A DNA stretch of 32,070 nucleotides from Thoreauomyces humboldtii (taxonomy: Eukaryota; Chytridiomycota; Chytridiomycetes; Spizellomycetales; Powellomycetaceae). The translations under genes were made by a program, and so were the position numbers. Each line of letters opens with the position of its first letter. Within the stretch, counting starts at the first letter, position 1. Positions 21,647-32,070 of the stretch are shown here, piece after piece. Location of the stretch: NCBI GenBank assembly GCA_027596035.1, contig JADGJA010000187.1, positions 1-32,070 of the forward strand, written 5' to 3'. The notes beneath the pieces are model-generated. The model was not told where the DNA came from. It did not search any database and saw nothing but the letters and a program-made list of their open reading frames with translations.

Positions 21647-23692
21647 ATGAGCACCGAGAACGATCCTCTCCTCCCCCTGGTCGCACCTGCAGCGGAGAGT
21701 AGCGGCGGTCCATCGGAACAGCAACCTGCCGGAGTTGCTGGTCGACGCAGGAAGCGTTCCAAACCACTGACGATTATCACCAATCTCGCCAAGCGCGTGA
21801 AGGCGGCGATCAGCAACAACGGGAACGGCAGCCGCAATGGCAACGGTGACGGAAACGGAGCTGGTAATGGAAACGGAGCTGGTAGACCCGTCGATGCACC
21901 TTCGCGCTCCGGTCAGACCACACAACAGTCACGACGTGTTTCTGGTACAAAAAAGTCGCAAGTTAGCCCAGCTTCAACGGCACGGGCAGCAGCCATCCAA
22001 ACTACCTCAAATGAGCGCTGCCCTTCACAAGAAGCTCTTGATGAACCTCGCCGTAGTGTTCGCTGGTCCCTGCGAGGTTTGGAGCGTGCGCAATGGCCAA
22101 GAGATCTTGGCACAACCCTTCAAGGAGAGGAGGAAGCGGAGTGTCCGAGAGGGAGAGAGATGACTCAGTGAGGCACAGGAATTTTTCACTCTCATCCTCG
22201 TCTTCCCAAATCCAGACCCACGGTGGGCAGGTAGCATCGCAACAGACCCAGGCAACGACGTCCAGCAACCTACCGGTACCTCACTGCATCATGTATTGCG
22301 CCGTTTGCGGAGGTCCTCCACGTCAAAACGTTGAGAGGGAGGACACAGAACGCCCGAAGCCAGGACTGCCAAAGTCCCCACTGGACGCAGCGGACGTCTT
22401 TTTTGCAGCAGAAGTTACGTGGACCTGCCAGATTGGTCCACGAACTGCTTCATCAGTGGCTTGGCATGCGGGAGGCTGAAAGTCCTGCAGAGCATTCTCG
22501 ACTCGCCGGCCCAGGACAAGGTTGCCGTCGAACCTTACTTGTTGTCTGAGTGGGCTACGTCGTTGAAGACGATGCTGCTCGGATTCAATTCGTTCTTGGG
22601 ACCTTCGCTAGGCAGTCCAGAGATTTTCGTGTATCTCCTCCGCCATCCGACCCCGCCTCTGGACCCGTTATTAGTTCCCTTGAGCCAATGGAGCGGGCTG
22701 CGGAAATTGCTCGCATCCTTGTCGAAGACCCGTCGGTTCTCCATACTTCCGGGGAACATATGCCGGATGATGTTGCACTCAACCTGCTCTACTCTTTTGT
22801 GACCTCGAGTGCAGGGGGATGTCTTCTCGAACCGATCCTCATCCTTGGACTTGACGTCAACGACTGCGCATAGCGCTGCAGGAGCGGTTTAGGGCTCGAT
22901 TCGAGCGTGTTGGGGGCTCGGGGAACACGCATCGGACCTGAGACGAAAAGAGAAAGATCTACGAAAATGTTACGTGGCCAAGATCGTCCGACTCGAAGGG
23001 GCCCGCTCGCTCACACCTCGAAACTTGCGTTTGCTGGACGAGCTGCGTAGAGACGGACACTGCCTGGACGCGTATTTCGGAGACTCGGACCAGTCCCGGT
23101 CGCACCATGGGATCCATCTTCACGACGATGCTGACAACGATATCCACACCGTCCCGGTCGCACGCATGCCCTTCATGCATGGTCAAGGTCTCGCTCTCCA
23201 GGAAGTCTGGAGCCGCGAACGTCAAGCTGTGACGGGCATGCCGGCTCCCATCCCTCCGGCGCCTGTCGGCCAGCCTCTCCTGAAGTGGGCCAGTTCTGGG
23301 GACAAGTTCAAGAAAATTGCTCCCATCGACCAAGCGGACGCCATCTGGCTCTTCAAGCAGTGGCTGGACGTTCGGTTCCCCAACAACGACCTGAACTGGA
23401 TCTATAGTCACTGGCGCGACCCCCAGAACGCCTTCCTTGAACTACCCGAATGGATCGCGGCCAACCATCCAGACCATCCCAGCGCCAGCAGTGGGCTGAC
23501 CTCATCAGGCGTGGTCGAGAGGACAAGCGGTCCCAGTCCACCAACCTGGTCAAGGGAGCTCTGGTCGCCCTTCTCGGACCCCTGGAGTACAGACAGTATG
23601 GCATCACCAGATCTAGGCCCCGCGTGATGGGAACCAGCTGGTGGTTCGGTGGACCCCGTCTGGACTCGGCTCTCATGCGCCGTGGAACCTAG
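21647..23692 (+). pseudogene. Unidentified multi-exon gene with broken frames
   Basis: ATG 21647 opens a 174-codon frame whose N-terminus is Gly/Asn-rich (NGNGSRNGNGDGNG). Further on, protein-like segments appear in different frames: a hydrophobic stretch LLMNLAVVFAGPCEVWSV (22026-22110), RSYVDLPDWSTNCFISGL to IFVYLLRHP after a strong acceptor CTTTTTTGCAG at 22413, AEIARILVEDPSVLHT to LILGLDVND (22690-22860), YVAKIVRLEGARSL to ELPEWIAANHPDHP (22970-23480), and QRQQWADLIRRGRED to SWWFGGPRLDS ending with TAG at 23690-23692. Some shifts may be introns. Those near 22650-22690 and 23455-23490 have no room for one. Either indels have broken the gene or the assembly has errors. No family recognised; the leucine/helix pattern around 22430-22860 is vaguely ankyrin-like. 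Confidence 0.5.
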
Positions 23693-24081
23693 CCAGAAGG
23701 CGTGCGCAACATCACCGGCGTAGACCTTTGTAGCTGTCTTCTGACCTTTGTATCTGTCCTTTGATTTTTGGCTACGGGCACGGTAGCCGCAAGGAGAACG
23801 GCGATGGTGAGCGCAGCCCCGTCGATGTACCTTCCTCCTTCTGGTCAAACTACATGATGCATGCCGTGCGGATGGGACTCGAATTCTCGCCGTCCGAACC
23901 TCTTTCAGCGATATGCGATGTGCCTCAGTGTTTTCCTACCAAGCCCCCCAAAAAATAGTTTTCCTGCCTTATCTACCATGTCCATACTCTATCTAACCGG
24001 TTGCCGAACGACTTCAGCGCGCTTCCAAAAATAAATCGTGTCGCCATCCTTCCGGATCGAGGTCAAGGGTGACGACAAAGA
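23693..24081. other. Short intergenic region with paralogous fragment
   Basis: It contains a 20-bp tandem pair GACCTTTGTA... (23723-23742 and 23743-23762) and, at 23779-23854, a sequence resembling 21824-21925 (see findings). No independent gene is supported. Confidence 0.5.
23723..23762 (+). repeat. 20-bp tandem duplication
   Basis: GACCTTTGTAGCTGTCTTCT is followed directly by GACCTTTGTATCTGTCCTTT. Confidence 0.85.
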
Positions 24082-25203
24082 TCATCGCAATAGCCGCTCG
24101 CACACTCCGACGACCATGAAGGTGACAGCGGACGATGGTCCGGCCTTCAGGATGGCAGGCACGAGTCCCTTGTACAGCGCCAGAGGTCCTTCCGCCTGAG
24201 CGATCTTTCGAGCGCACGCGATGATGCCACGCGGGTACGTCGGCATGTGACCAGTCACGTAAGAGTTACGTTCAGGTCCCTGTATCTGCAACCGCTTCCT
24301 CACAACGTCGAAAGGCATGACCGCGGCCTTTCCGATCATTCCCGCCAGTCCGCCGCTGACAAAGTTGGACGTTCCGTGCATCTGGACGCCGTCCAGGGCT
24401 CTCTTGAAGGCCCCGTAGCAGGCGAACACGATGCCCATCTGCGGCATCATCTGGAGAACCGAAGGCCAGACGCCTCGGTAGAATCCGCGGATGCCTTCGG
24501 TGGCCGTGATCTGACGGACGGCCTGGACGAGTCCCGTGTACGGCCCGTCGACGCCTTGTACGGCAAATCGCGTGCGGAGGAGGTCAAACGGGTACGTGGC
24601 AAGAGTTGCGGTGCTCCCAGCGAGCGCGCCTGCGAGCATTTCGGTAGGTAGAACATTGTCCACGCTAGCGTTGGCGCGTTTAACGAGCGTCTCGAACTCG
24701 TAGTACGAGTAGAACTGGACGGCTCCGTAGGTGAGATAAAGATACTCTGCCGACAGGTTCCCCTTCCATAATCCCTGTAAACGACAGAAACAACATCAGA
24801 ATGCAGAAGACCGCAGCATCGTCGAACGACCCCTCCGTACCCTCACGCCTTCCTCACGAATGATGCGTCCGAAGGCTTGAATCACGCCACTGTACTTGCT
24901 TTGCGAAGCGTTAACCCGGCCCTTCAGTCCAACAAGATCCGTCTGCAGCTATGAGGTCAGACGGATACGTCAGGGGTTCCGGAGTGGATTCGAGAATCGG
25001 AAGGCGAGAAGGCAAGGCAAGGCAAGTACCTGAAACCTGATCTTGATGACGTCGAGGGGAGAGATGACGAAGCGCGAGATGACTCCCGCGGTCGCGCCAG
25101 AAAGAGCGTTCTTCCACGGCGCGAGCTTTGCTTTCTTCAGTGGGGGTTCGACGCTGGGTGCTGGTACTGGCGGCTGCGAGGAGAGCAGTCCAGCTTCGGA
25201 CAT
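24082..25203 (-). CDS. TPC1: Mitochondrial carrier, thiamine pyrophosphate carrier type
   Basis: Three exons, 25203-25030, 24948-24841 and 24774-24082, all phase 0, encode 324 residues. All three repeats of the mitochondrial carrier family are present: PLDVIKIRFQ (repeat 1), PFDLLRTRFAVQG (repeat 2) and PFDVVRKRLQIQG (repeat 3). Each has the P-x-D/E-x-x-K/R core and a downstream G-x-x-x-F/L-W/Y-K/R-G element (GLWKGN, GFYRGVWP, ALYKGLVP). Six membrane helices are expected, in the inner mitochondrial membrane. The EYLYLTYGAVQFYSY segment and the short N-terminus before helix 1 agree best with Tpc1/SLC25A19 proteins, which import thiamine pyrophosphate. The exact substrate is inferred from overall likeness. 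ATG 25203 is the first true ATG; the codon at 25221 is TTG. Confidence 0.9.
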
Positions 25204-25825
25204 TCCCGAAAGTCGAGGCAAAGACGATGGGGTGGGGCAAGATCAGGCCCCGGTCGCGCCGACCGCAGGGAGAGTTTGTATGATGGTAGGAACTGACGGG
25301 AAGGCTGAGGAAATGTCCGACGTTGAGACGACGGGAGCGAGGACAGTGACCGGCCGCGCCGCGTGTAATTATGTTCTATCTTCGATGCTTCCGTCCAGAA
25401 GCGGGTCGGCTTGCTCGCTGTTCCCTGAAGTATGATCGATGCTATGTATCTGTTGCTGCTGCTGTTGTTGTAGAATGAAACTGCAAATTCGTTTGCAACA
25501 TGCCGAATGCCATAATATGCCGAGACGCAGCAGGACGACAGCGACAACCAACGCGCCAGCCACCCCCCCAGGAATGCACCCACGCGTGGCTCCCAGTGCG
25601 ATGCCGTCTCCCATACTGTACTCGTCGCAATCCCCCATCAGCTAGGGAGACAGCGCAAGCAGCCATCATACGGATACAGATACAGTGCGTCACCGGTGAA
25701 GACGAGCTACTTATCCAACCTGATACAGAAAGAACGGTTGTACGTGGGCACCTTGTAGACTCCCGCTATCTGGTATCCCCGTCCAAGAGCAGACACCTGG
25801 TTCAAAAGATCAGCCTTTCTCCACA
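25204..25825. promoter_or_regulatory. Upstream region shared by two divergent genes
   Basis: 622 bp between TPC1 (-) and GID5 (+). A CTG/TTG triplet tract lies at 25448-25472. No gene is seen; short frames here are on both strands and of low content. Confidence 0.45.
25448..25472 (+). repeat. CTG/TTG triplet microsatellite
   Basis: An interrupted run of TTG and CTG triplets in the TPC1-GID5 intergenic region. Confidence 0.85.
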
Positions 25826-28800
25826 ATGGCTATCACAAAGCACGAGGCGGCCGTATCGGCTCTTCAGGCGCATGATCCCGAGGAGCGAACGCGCGCCGTA
25901 CGGTTCATCAAAAACAGCGTCATAGGAAACAGGACAAAGAAGGAAATGTACCTCGGCATGGGCGTCGCTGCCCGGTGAGTCGATCGGTCACATTCCGTCT
26001 CACAGCACGTCTAGACGGCTTTCTGACGATGTCCGATGCAATCCCGTAGGCTGGTAGAGTTCTTGAGAGACCCAACCTGCGACGTGGACCTCCGCGTCCA
26101 GGTGGCGGTTGTACTGGGAAGTTTCGCTTACGGGAACGATCGCAACATCAGCGTGCTTGTGGACGCCGGTGCCATCACTCCACTCCTTGGAACGCTGTCG
26201 GCCGTCGATATGAAGTTGGTGGAAGCGGGCGCGAGGGCTCTCAAGGCCATTTTCCAGAGTGCCGAAGCGCCCCACGAGGACGTGTTTCAGGTGCGTCTTC
26301 TTTCGGAACCAGAACGTGACCGTCAACTCCCCATTGTTGACGTAAACGCAACGTCATGCAGGCTCGGTACATAGACGATCTCATCCGGCTGCTCACACCC
26401 ACTATCGAAGTCGTCGGATCTCCCTGCTCGTCGAAGCGCCAGGTGCCTGTACGAGTTTCCGAAGTTGCTGCAGGGATCCTCGCAAAAGTAGCTGTCACGC
26501 ACGACGGCCAGATGCAGATCGTGCAAAGCGGCGCGATACCTCTCCTGACCGCCATGTTCGAGCCACGGTGGAATCCCTATCCAAAGATGCAGGAAGCTGC
26601 TCTCGACGCCTTGGCCAACCTGTGTCGAGACAACCCAGCCATTGCCGTCAAGGTGGCTGCGTCTCCATCGCCCAGTAATTTCTTGACCATACCCATCATC
26701 ATCAAGCTCGTACGAGACAGGCGACCCGTGATGAGACTCCTCGCAGCAACGTGTGTCACAAATATCTACCGGACGGGATCTCTTCCTTCGCAGCATCAAC
26801 CGGACATGGTCCTTACGTTACTCCCAACGCTAATCAAGTTATTCAACGAGACGGCTCCCATAAGCACACTGTACGGTTCCGGATGGGCCACTGTACAGGA
26901 AAAGGCGCCGAAGGTTTTTGCAGATCTCGTGGAATCGAATGAAGAGCTCCAGAAGGCGGCTTTGGAAGCAGACGCCATCACTAAGCTTGCGGCTGTCATC
27001 ATCGGAGGTGCGGATAACCCCGATGTTCCGCCGCCGCCGCCTGCCCCTGTCACGCCAGCGGAGACGAAGGCGAAACCCACACGAGGTGGACGACGCAAGC
27101 TTGCAAAGGTCCGAGGATCCGACGCGTCGGTCCCGCCACGCGTTTCGACGTGTGGGCATGCAGAGCGTGTAACGGAAGGGTTCTTGAGAGCGGTCGCGGC
27201 GATGTGCTCGTTGAGAGAAGAGTGTCGAAAGCAGGTGAGGGCTCTTTTTTCACATCAACCCGAGCGTGTCTGCCGGACCAAACCGATACCACGTGATTGA
27301 CTTTGCGACTAAAGGTCATCGACGCCAAGCTCCTCCCCCACATCGTAACGGCCATGTCCCATCCGAACCGACGGATCCGCAGCGCAGCCTGCGAATGCAC
27401 GCGTTCCCTCTCCCGATCCGTCAAGAACCTCCGCACATCCCTCGTGGACGCCGGTGTCGGGATCCCCCTGTTCCGACTCCTGTCGGACGAGAGCGAGGAA
27501 GTTCAACTCACCGCCTCCGCGACCCTCTGCAACATCGTACTGGATTTTTCGCCAATGAAACGCACGGTGTTGGAAAACGGAGGCGTGGAGCGACTGGTGG
27601 ATCTGGCGAAGAGCATGGACGATCGTTTGAGGTTGAACGCAGTCTGGGCGTTGAAGAATCTGCTGTTCCAGGCGGATAGCGATACCAAGGCCAGGGTCAT
27701 GACTGAATTGCGGTGGGATGGTCTGCTCAGGTACGAGATTTCTTGCGCCTGAATAAGCTCTTCTTTCACCAAAGATCACCGAAACTCACTTCACTCTCAC
27801 GCACAGCTTGATAGACGACAGCGAGATCGGGATCCAAGAACAGGCTCTCAATCTTCTCCGGAACCTCGCGTGCGGGAAGGAAGAAGACGTCGAACAGGCT
27901 TTCCTCGGTCTCGGCGAATCCAGAGTCCTCGACATTCTCGAATCTAAGCTCAAAACCACCGCGACAGGGGAACAACAGCATGACGATGTTGTGCTGCAAG
28001 CACTCTATGTGATCGTCAACGTCGCGACGGGGAACGAACGCCATAAGGCGGCCCTCTTGCAACGAAAGGGGATCTTGGAGAGCGTTTGGGGGTTCATGGT
28101 AAGAAAAAATCAAAGGAAAAAAGGCGCATGCCGACGGGGTGTCTGTCATATAGAGTCGCTGATCTTTTAAGAATCTCCTGCGATCAGAAACACACGAAAT
28201 CGGCCATCCGAGTAGCGACGGTATGGTGTCTCATCAACCTGACCTGGACCGACGACCCGGGATCCTCTCAACGAGTCGCCCGACTCCGCGAGCTCGACTT
28301 CCACACCCGTCTTCAATCCATGACCGAAGACTTCAACATGGACGTCAAGGACCGCGTCAAGACGGCACTGGCCAATTTCGGTCTCTCCGTTCCCTCGGCA
28401 AGGGTGACGCCTCAACAACCACCAGCAGCAGCAGGAGCGACGAACGCGAGCGCCAGCGCCAGCGCCATGGAGGTGGATCCGGGAACGGACTCGCACGCCT
28501 CAACGACGACGGGAACACGACCTCCCACCGTGACGGCGGTTCCGAGGATCATCTCCCGACGAGGCGGCGCCACAGAGAGGGAGAGGGAGAGGGAACGGGA
28601 ACGGAGGGCCGATCTGTCGGGTCCCGCCGGTACCCTCCTCGCTTCCGCCGCCGCCGCCTCTGCTGCGGCTGCTGCTGCCGCTGCTTCGGCTGCGTCAGGA
28701 TCGGTTCAAGGTTCCGGAGTCGTGTTCGGTGACCTCATGATGCTGGATCCGGACGGTGGAAACGGTGGTGGTGGCGGTGTTGGGAATGATGCAGACGTTG

Positions 28801-28856
28801 GTGCCATGGAAGAGATGGATTACGTCCCTGCGAGACCTCCTCCACCTGCGAATTGA
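25826..28856 (+). CDS. GID5: Armadillo subunit of the GID/CTLH E3 ubiquitin ligase (ARMC8/Gid5/Vid28)
   Basis: Six exons, 25826-25974, 26050-26290, 26362-27234, 27315-27730, 27807-28098 and 28188-28856, close all phases and give 879 residues. ARM repeats run from residue ~10 to ~720. The start, [23 protein letters not shown], and the late [14 protein letters not shown] segment match ARMC8-type proteins. In between, repeats such as [17 protein letters not shown] and [15 protein letters not shown] are clear. In the GID/CTLH complex this subunit is a scaffold that docks the substrate receptor (Gid4). Exon 6 adds a low-complexity tail: Ala/Ser-rich, an R-E repeat ([10 protein letters not shown]), a poly-Ala run and Gly/Asn-rich segments, ending ARPPPPAN. 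The first exon was found by its splice donor and falls below usual size cut-offs. Introns are 70-90 nt. Confidence 0.9.
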
Positions 28857-29700
28857 AGATGGAAACCCCAACCATAAAGCAGAATGACAACGACGACCGA
28901 CTCCTCGTGCAGGGAAGCGGACATCTTCTCCCAAAGGCCGCGGGGAAACCTTCCCTGAGCTACTGCTTCGTACATATAACCCGTTGTACAATCCTCTCTA
29001 CTTTTCTACCATGTCCGATGGAGCACGAAAAGTGATGAATACAAATCTGATCCGATCCGATATTCCATCGCCCTATAAGTAGCGGAGCACGAGCGGTCTC
29101 CTCAGAAGCGAGTCATCACTGCTAATCGTCACAAAACTCCATGACACCTTCTCCTCCAAAAATTGAGTGCGTCGAACGGACCAGGACAAGTGTGAGGAGC
29201 ACATGAGTCAATATGCATTTAGCCGAAGCTGGGAAACCTCAGAAACCCAATACAATAGCAATTATAGGAGCGGGAAGCATGGCGGCGTACATAGTTTGCT
29301 TGCCTGCTGTTCCGTTAATGAGATATATCAGCATAGACCGACGTAGAAAGAAAGAGCCGATGGCATGCGCTCACCCATTGCGTTATGCTTGATGGGAACT
29401 TTGTTTGGATCCTCACCGCAAGGATCCTCGAATCAGTGGTCTAGGATACAGAGATAACATCAGTTAGTATTGACCAGTAGAAAGAGCCCTTTGATGAGTG
29501 GTTGGCTATTACCTTGGTCCCGGGACATGCCCGGTGCTATATGGTCTTGATTGCTATTCGGGAGACACCATGTCTCCGCAACACTACGGAAGAGATTAGA
29601 TCGCGAGCAAGGGGATAGTAGAGCTTTGCTGACTGCAAGTGCTTACATGGATATGATGGCTCATAAACACCACAGTCCACTTGCGAGAAGAGAAGTCGTC

Positions 29701-29987
29701 CAGGGGACTTCTCCATGCAACACACTCAGGCGACACAAAGCAAAGTCAATGAAACCTCCCAAGTAACGTAGTTCCGGTCATGACCCAGAACCAGAGAGTG
29801 TGCCTGCCTCGACCTTGCCTCGGTGCACCGTTGTCTTCTAGACCGGCTTCAAGGGCCAGGTAGTTAGGCCTCCACCGACACAGACTCACGGGCAGTGCGA
29901 GCACGTCCTTGGGTAAGGGCCGCTAAAGCAAAGCGGAGACAGGCAGTCTCTGGCCTGTTAGCGAGCTTTGTCCCTCCCTTGGTGAGG
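29701..29987 (+). repeat. Diverged direct repeat, copy 1 (~287 bp)
   Basis: It aligns with 30233-30544 from about AGGGGACTT to GTTAGCGAGCTTTGTCCCTC...GTGAGG. The core 29824-29899 differs from copy 2 at only about two of 76 positions, while flanks inside the repeat differ by many substitutions and indels. No coding frame spans it. Confidence 0.85.
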
Positions 29988-30232
29988 CAATGCACAGAGA
30001 CGTCTACTTGATGTCAGCGCCGTAATGTAGCGGAATGTAAGCGGCAGTATCCGAGCACAACTCACCCTGCTATTCACACTTCTCTGCCAACGGAGAAAAC
30101 TCCTCACGGATCAAAGAGATCAAACGGAGCGCCTGAAAGAGACGGTGGAAAGTTAGTGTTCGAACCACGGGATCATTCCGAGTCGGAAGAGCCTGCACAT
30201 ACTGAGTTTCGCCCGGCAGATTGCTCTCTCAG

Positions 30233-30544
30233 GAGGGGAACTTTGATGCAAGACCACGCAAGATCCTCGGTTGAGACAAGCAAAGCCAGTGACCTCCCAA
30301 GTAATATGTAGTTCCGGTCACTGACCCAGTCCCAGGGAGTGTGCGTGCCTCAACACCCTCCCGGCCGCCACGTTGCACCGTTGTCTTCTAGACCAGCTTC
30401 AAGGGCCAGGTAGTTAGGCCTCCACTGACACAGACTCACGGGCAGTGCGTGTTACGGGACCCTGGAACTCCGTCCAGAACCGCACGCAGCTGGAGACAGC
30501 AGTCCCTGGGAGTGTTAGCGAGCTTTGTCTCTTCCTTTGTGAGG
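30233..30544 (+). repeat. Diverged direct repeat, copy 2 (~312 bp)
   Basis: Same element as at 29701-29987, offset by about 535-555 bp. The conserved core is 30374-30449 (starting TGCACCGTTGTCTTCTAGAC). It carries an expansion after the core, where copy 1 has a different sequence (GGGTAAGGGCCGCTAAAGC). Confidence 0.85.
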
Positions 30545-32070
30545 AGCCGCGAAAGACCTTGAGACGGTGCTTTCTTTAGAAAAATGGGGTGTGACGGTCA
30601 GGTCGAAGACTGCAGGTTCAGACTTACCACACCATCCGCTGCACCCTGCTTTGTCGACTTGGCTGGAGCGCGTCCGCGACTTGAGTTCATGGGTCTAGAA
30701 GGAAGTCGGTAAACCTTATGGCAACGCCTGCGTAGCATGCTGTGTCGCAAACTTAGACGGGATGCAAGGTTGCTGACCTCGCACTTATCGCGCCCTTCGC
30801 CGTTCCCTGCGTTGAATAGATTGGTTTGTGACTGTATTCGCACACAATCTGGAGGGTAAAGGGAAGTCATCAGATGGGTAACGGAGCGATTCCGGTGAAA
30901 AGCGGAAGAGGCTGGGGGAATGGAAAGGACGAAAGCATATGATACCATACGGATGGTGATCCATGCAAGGGACCATTAGGCTAATTGGAAAGCGTACGTA
31001 CCGTGACGGAAAGAGGCGATGGGATGGGCAGTTGTAGATGGGGTCCAGCCGGCACGCGTCCAAGGGAAGAAGAATACCCCAGAAGATCCCGACGGGGAGT
31101 AGGGTAGGGTATACTTCACAGATTGCTCTCTGTGGTATCATACCTCTCATTCAGAAACATCATGCTGGCCGTAACTTCCCCGGGATGCTTCTTTACTCGT
31201 AGGGCTTGCAAGATCGTGTATCCTCCGTCTCTCGAGGATGTATTCAATCAGGCTTCCGGGACACGAGCGGGTACAGAGAGTTGACCTTGGCTCTGATCTG
31301 ACATAGTCTGCTTCCCTCTCGCTTTTCCGTGTCCAATGCTCTTGCTTGTCTGGCTACCATCGCTCTCTCAGTGTCATCATACAGACGAGCTCCATCTGAA
31401 GAAGCCAGGGTGGTGAATCGTGTTGTATGCGAGGTGCTGGGGGCATGTATCTTGGCTGAAATCCAAGTAGCCCAGCACTCGGATGTGTACTGTTCTCATA
31501 ATCGTGTGCTCGATTCTCGGCGATACCGTTTCCGTACTCCTCACTCCGTCGAGCTCGAAGGGCTCTGGAAGCTCTAAGCGATCCAATCAGGATGCTTGCG
31601 CACTGCAATGAGCTCCAACGTAGTTTTGACAGTGTCGCCGTAGGATGTGTTAAGCCCCGCATCGACATGCAGCATCTACCCTCACTGAGGCATACTTTCC
31701 CTTGCTATAACGGCACTGTGCCTGTTCGTCCCAGACATGCTGGTCTGTCGAAACCGTAAGTTTGTGTGCAGTTTGAGCAACGGACAAAGGGACTCTGCCT
31801 TCATCTCAGCCTCAGCCATGTCCGTCTGGCGGGCACAGGACGGGAGCTTGTTCCTTCCGACGCACGCAGAGGCATAAGGAGAGAAGGAGCGAGAGTCGGG
31901 ACAGAAGGCAAAAAGGACAGAAAAAAATGGCACAGAGGAACAATGGGGGGCGGGCCTGTCTGATTCCTCCCCCTTCCCCCCGTCTCCAGCAGCCTGCCTG
32001 CCGCACGCCTTTTTCCCCGTTGCTCGCAATCTCCCAATCTCCTGGACGCCATTGCGACGCACCCCACCCG

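Larger units (their letters stand above)
28857..32070. other. 3.2-kb stretch without a supportable gene
   Basis: Frames are short, AT/GC-balanced and full of stops on both strands. The largest (30598-30948, 30785-31150 and 31682-32062, all minus) show no recognisable motifs. The notable content is the pair of direct repeats at 29701-29987 and 30233-30544. A GGATCCTC word occurs twice near 29408-29430. The region may hold non-coding RNA or decayed elements. Confidence 0.5.

Noticed and set aside
30150..30180. GTTCGAACC word suggesting a tRNA T arm
   Set aside because: The flanking bases do not pair into a T stem and no anticodon arm lies at the right distance.

Overview
The window is nuclear DNA from a fungus. 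The protein genes are split by short introns of about 45-85 nt with GT...AG ends and CTAAC/CTGAC-like branch sites. The gene content is fungal: phosphoserine aminotransferase, hybrid histidine kinase, PKA catalytic subunit, a TPC1-type mitochondrial carrier and the Gid5/ARMC8 subunit. A protein with tandem six-helix membrane domains like those of membrane-bound nucleotide cyclases hints at an early-diverging or zoosporic lineage, but that is inference only. The clade is not fixed by the sequence.

Layout: 0-1.36 kb holds an unidentified + strand gene end with a small coding minisatellite. 1.36-1.93 kb (-) holds only the C-terminal half of a dolichyldiphosphatase-like gene, with a 35-bp inverted repeat at its end. 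2.17-3.35 kb (+) is SER1. 3.5-6.5 kb (-) is a six-exon transmembrane hybrid histidine kinase. 7.83-9.48 kb (+) is a four-exon PKA catalytic subunit with a Gln-rich N-terminal extension. 10.6-11.7 kb (+) is a Kv-beta-type aldo/keto reductase. 11.9-15.0 kb (-) is a 1032-residue helical-repeat-like protein of unknown family. 15.65-17.3 kb (+) is an F-box protein. 18.1-20.1 kb (-) is a six-exon polytopic membrane protein. A tRNA-Val(CAC) gene lies at 20.55-20.62 kb (-). 21.1-23.9 kb holds a tandem duplication followed by a frame-broken gene-like region and a short echo of its N-terminus. 24.1-25.2 kb (-) is a TPC1-like carrier. 25.8-28.9 kb (+) is a six-exon GID5/ARMC8 gene. The last 3.2 kb has no supportable gene but contains two diverged direct copies of a ~290-310 bp element.

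The genes do not form a pathway cluster; most look like unlinked housekeeping and signalling genes. Signalling is well represented (histidine kinase, PKA, possible cyclase-like membrane protein, F-box protein, GID E3 subunit), but adjacency gives no proof of cooperation. The most unusual items are the tandem six-helix membrane protein without a visible cyclase domain, the 35-nt microexon carrying the kinase phospho-acceptor His, the perfect-but-one-base hairpin beside the truncated dolichyldiphosphatase, the degraded 21.6-23.7 kb locus, and the 29.7-30.5 kb repeat pair with a highly conserved 76-bp core.
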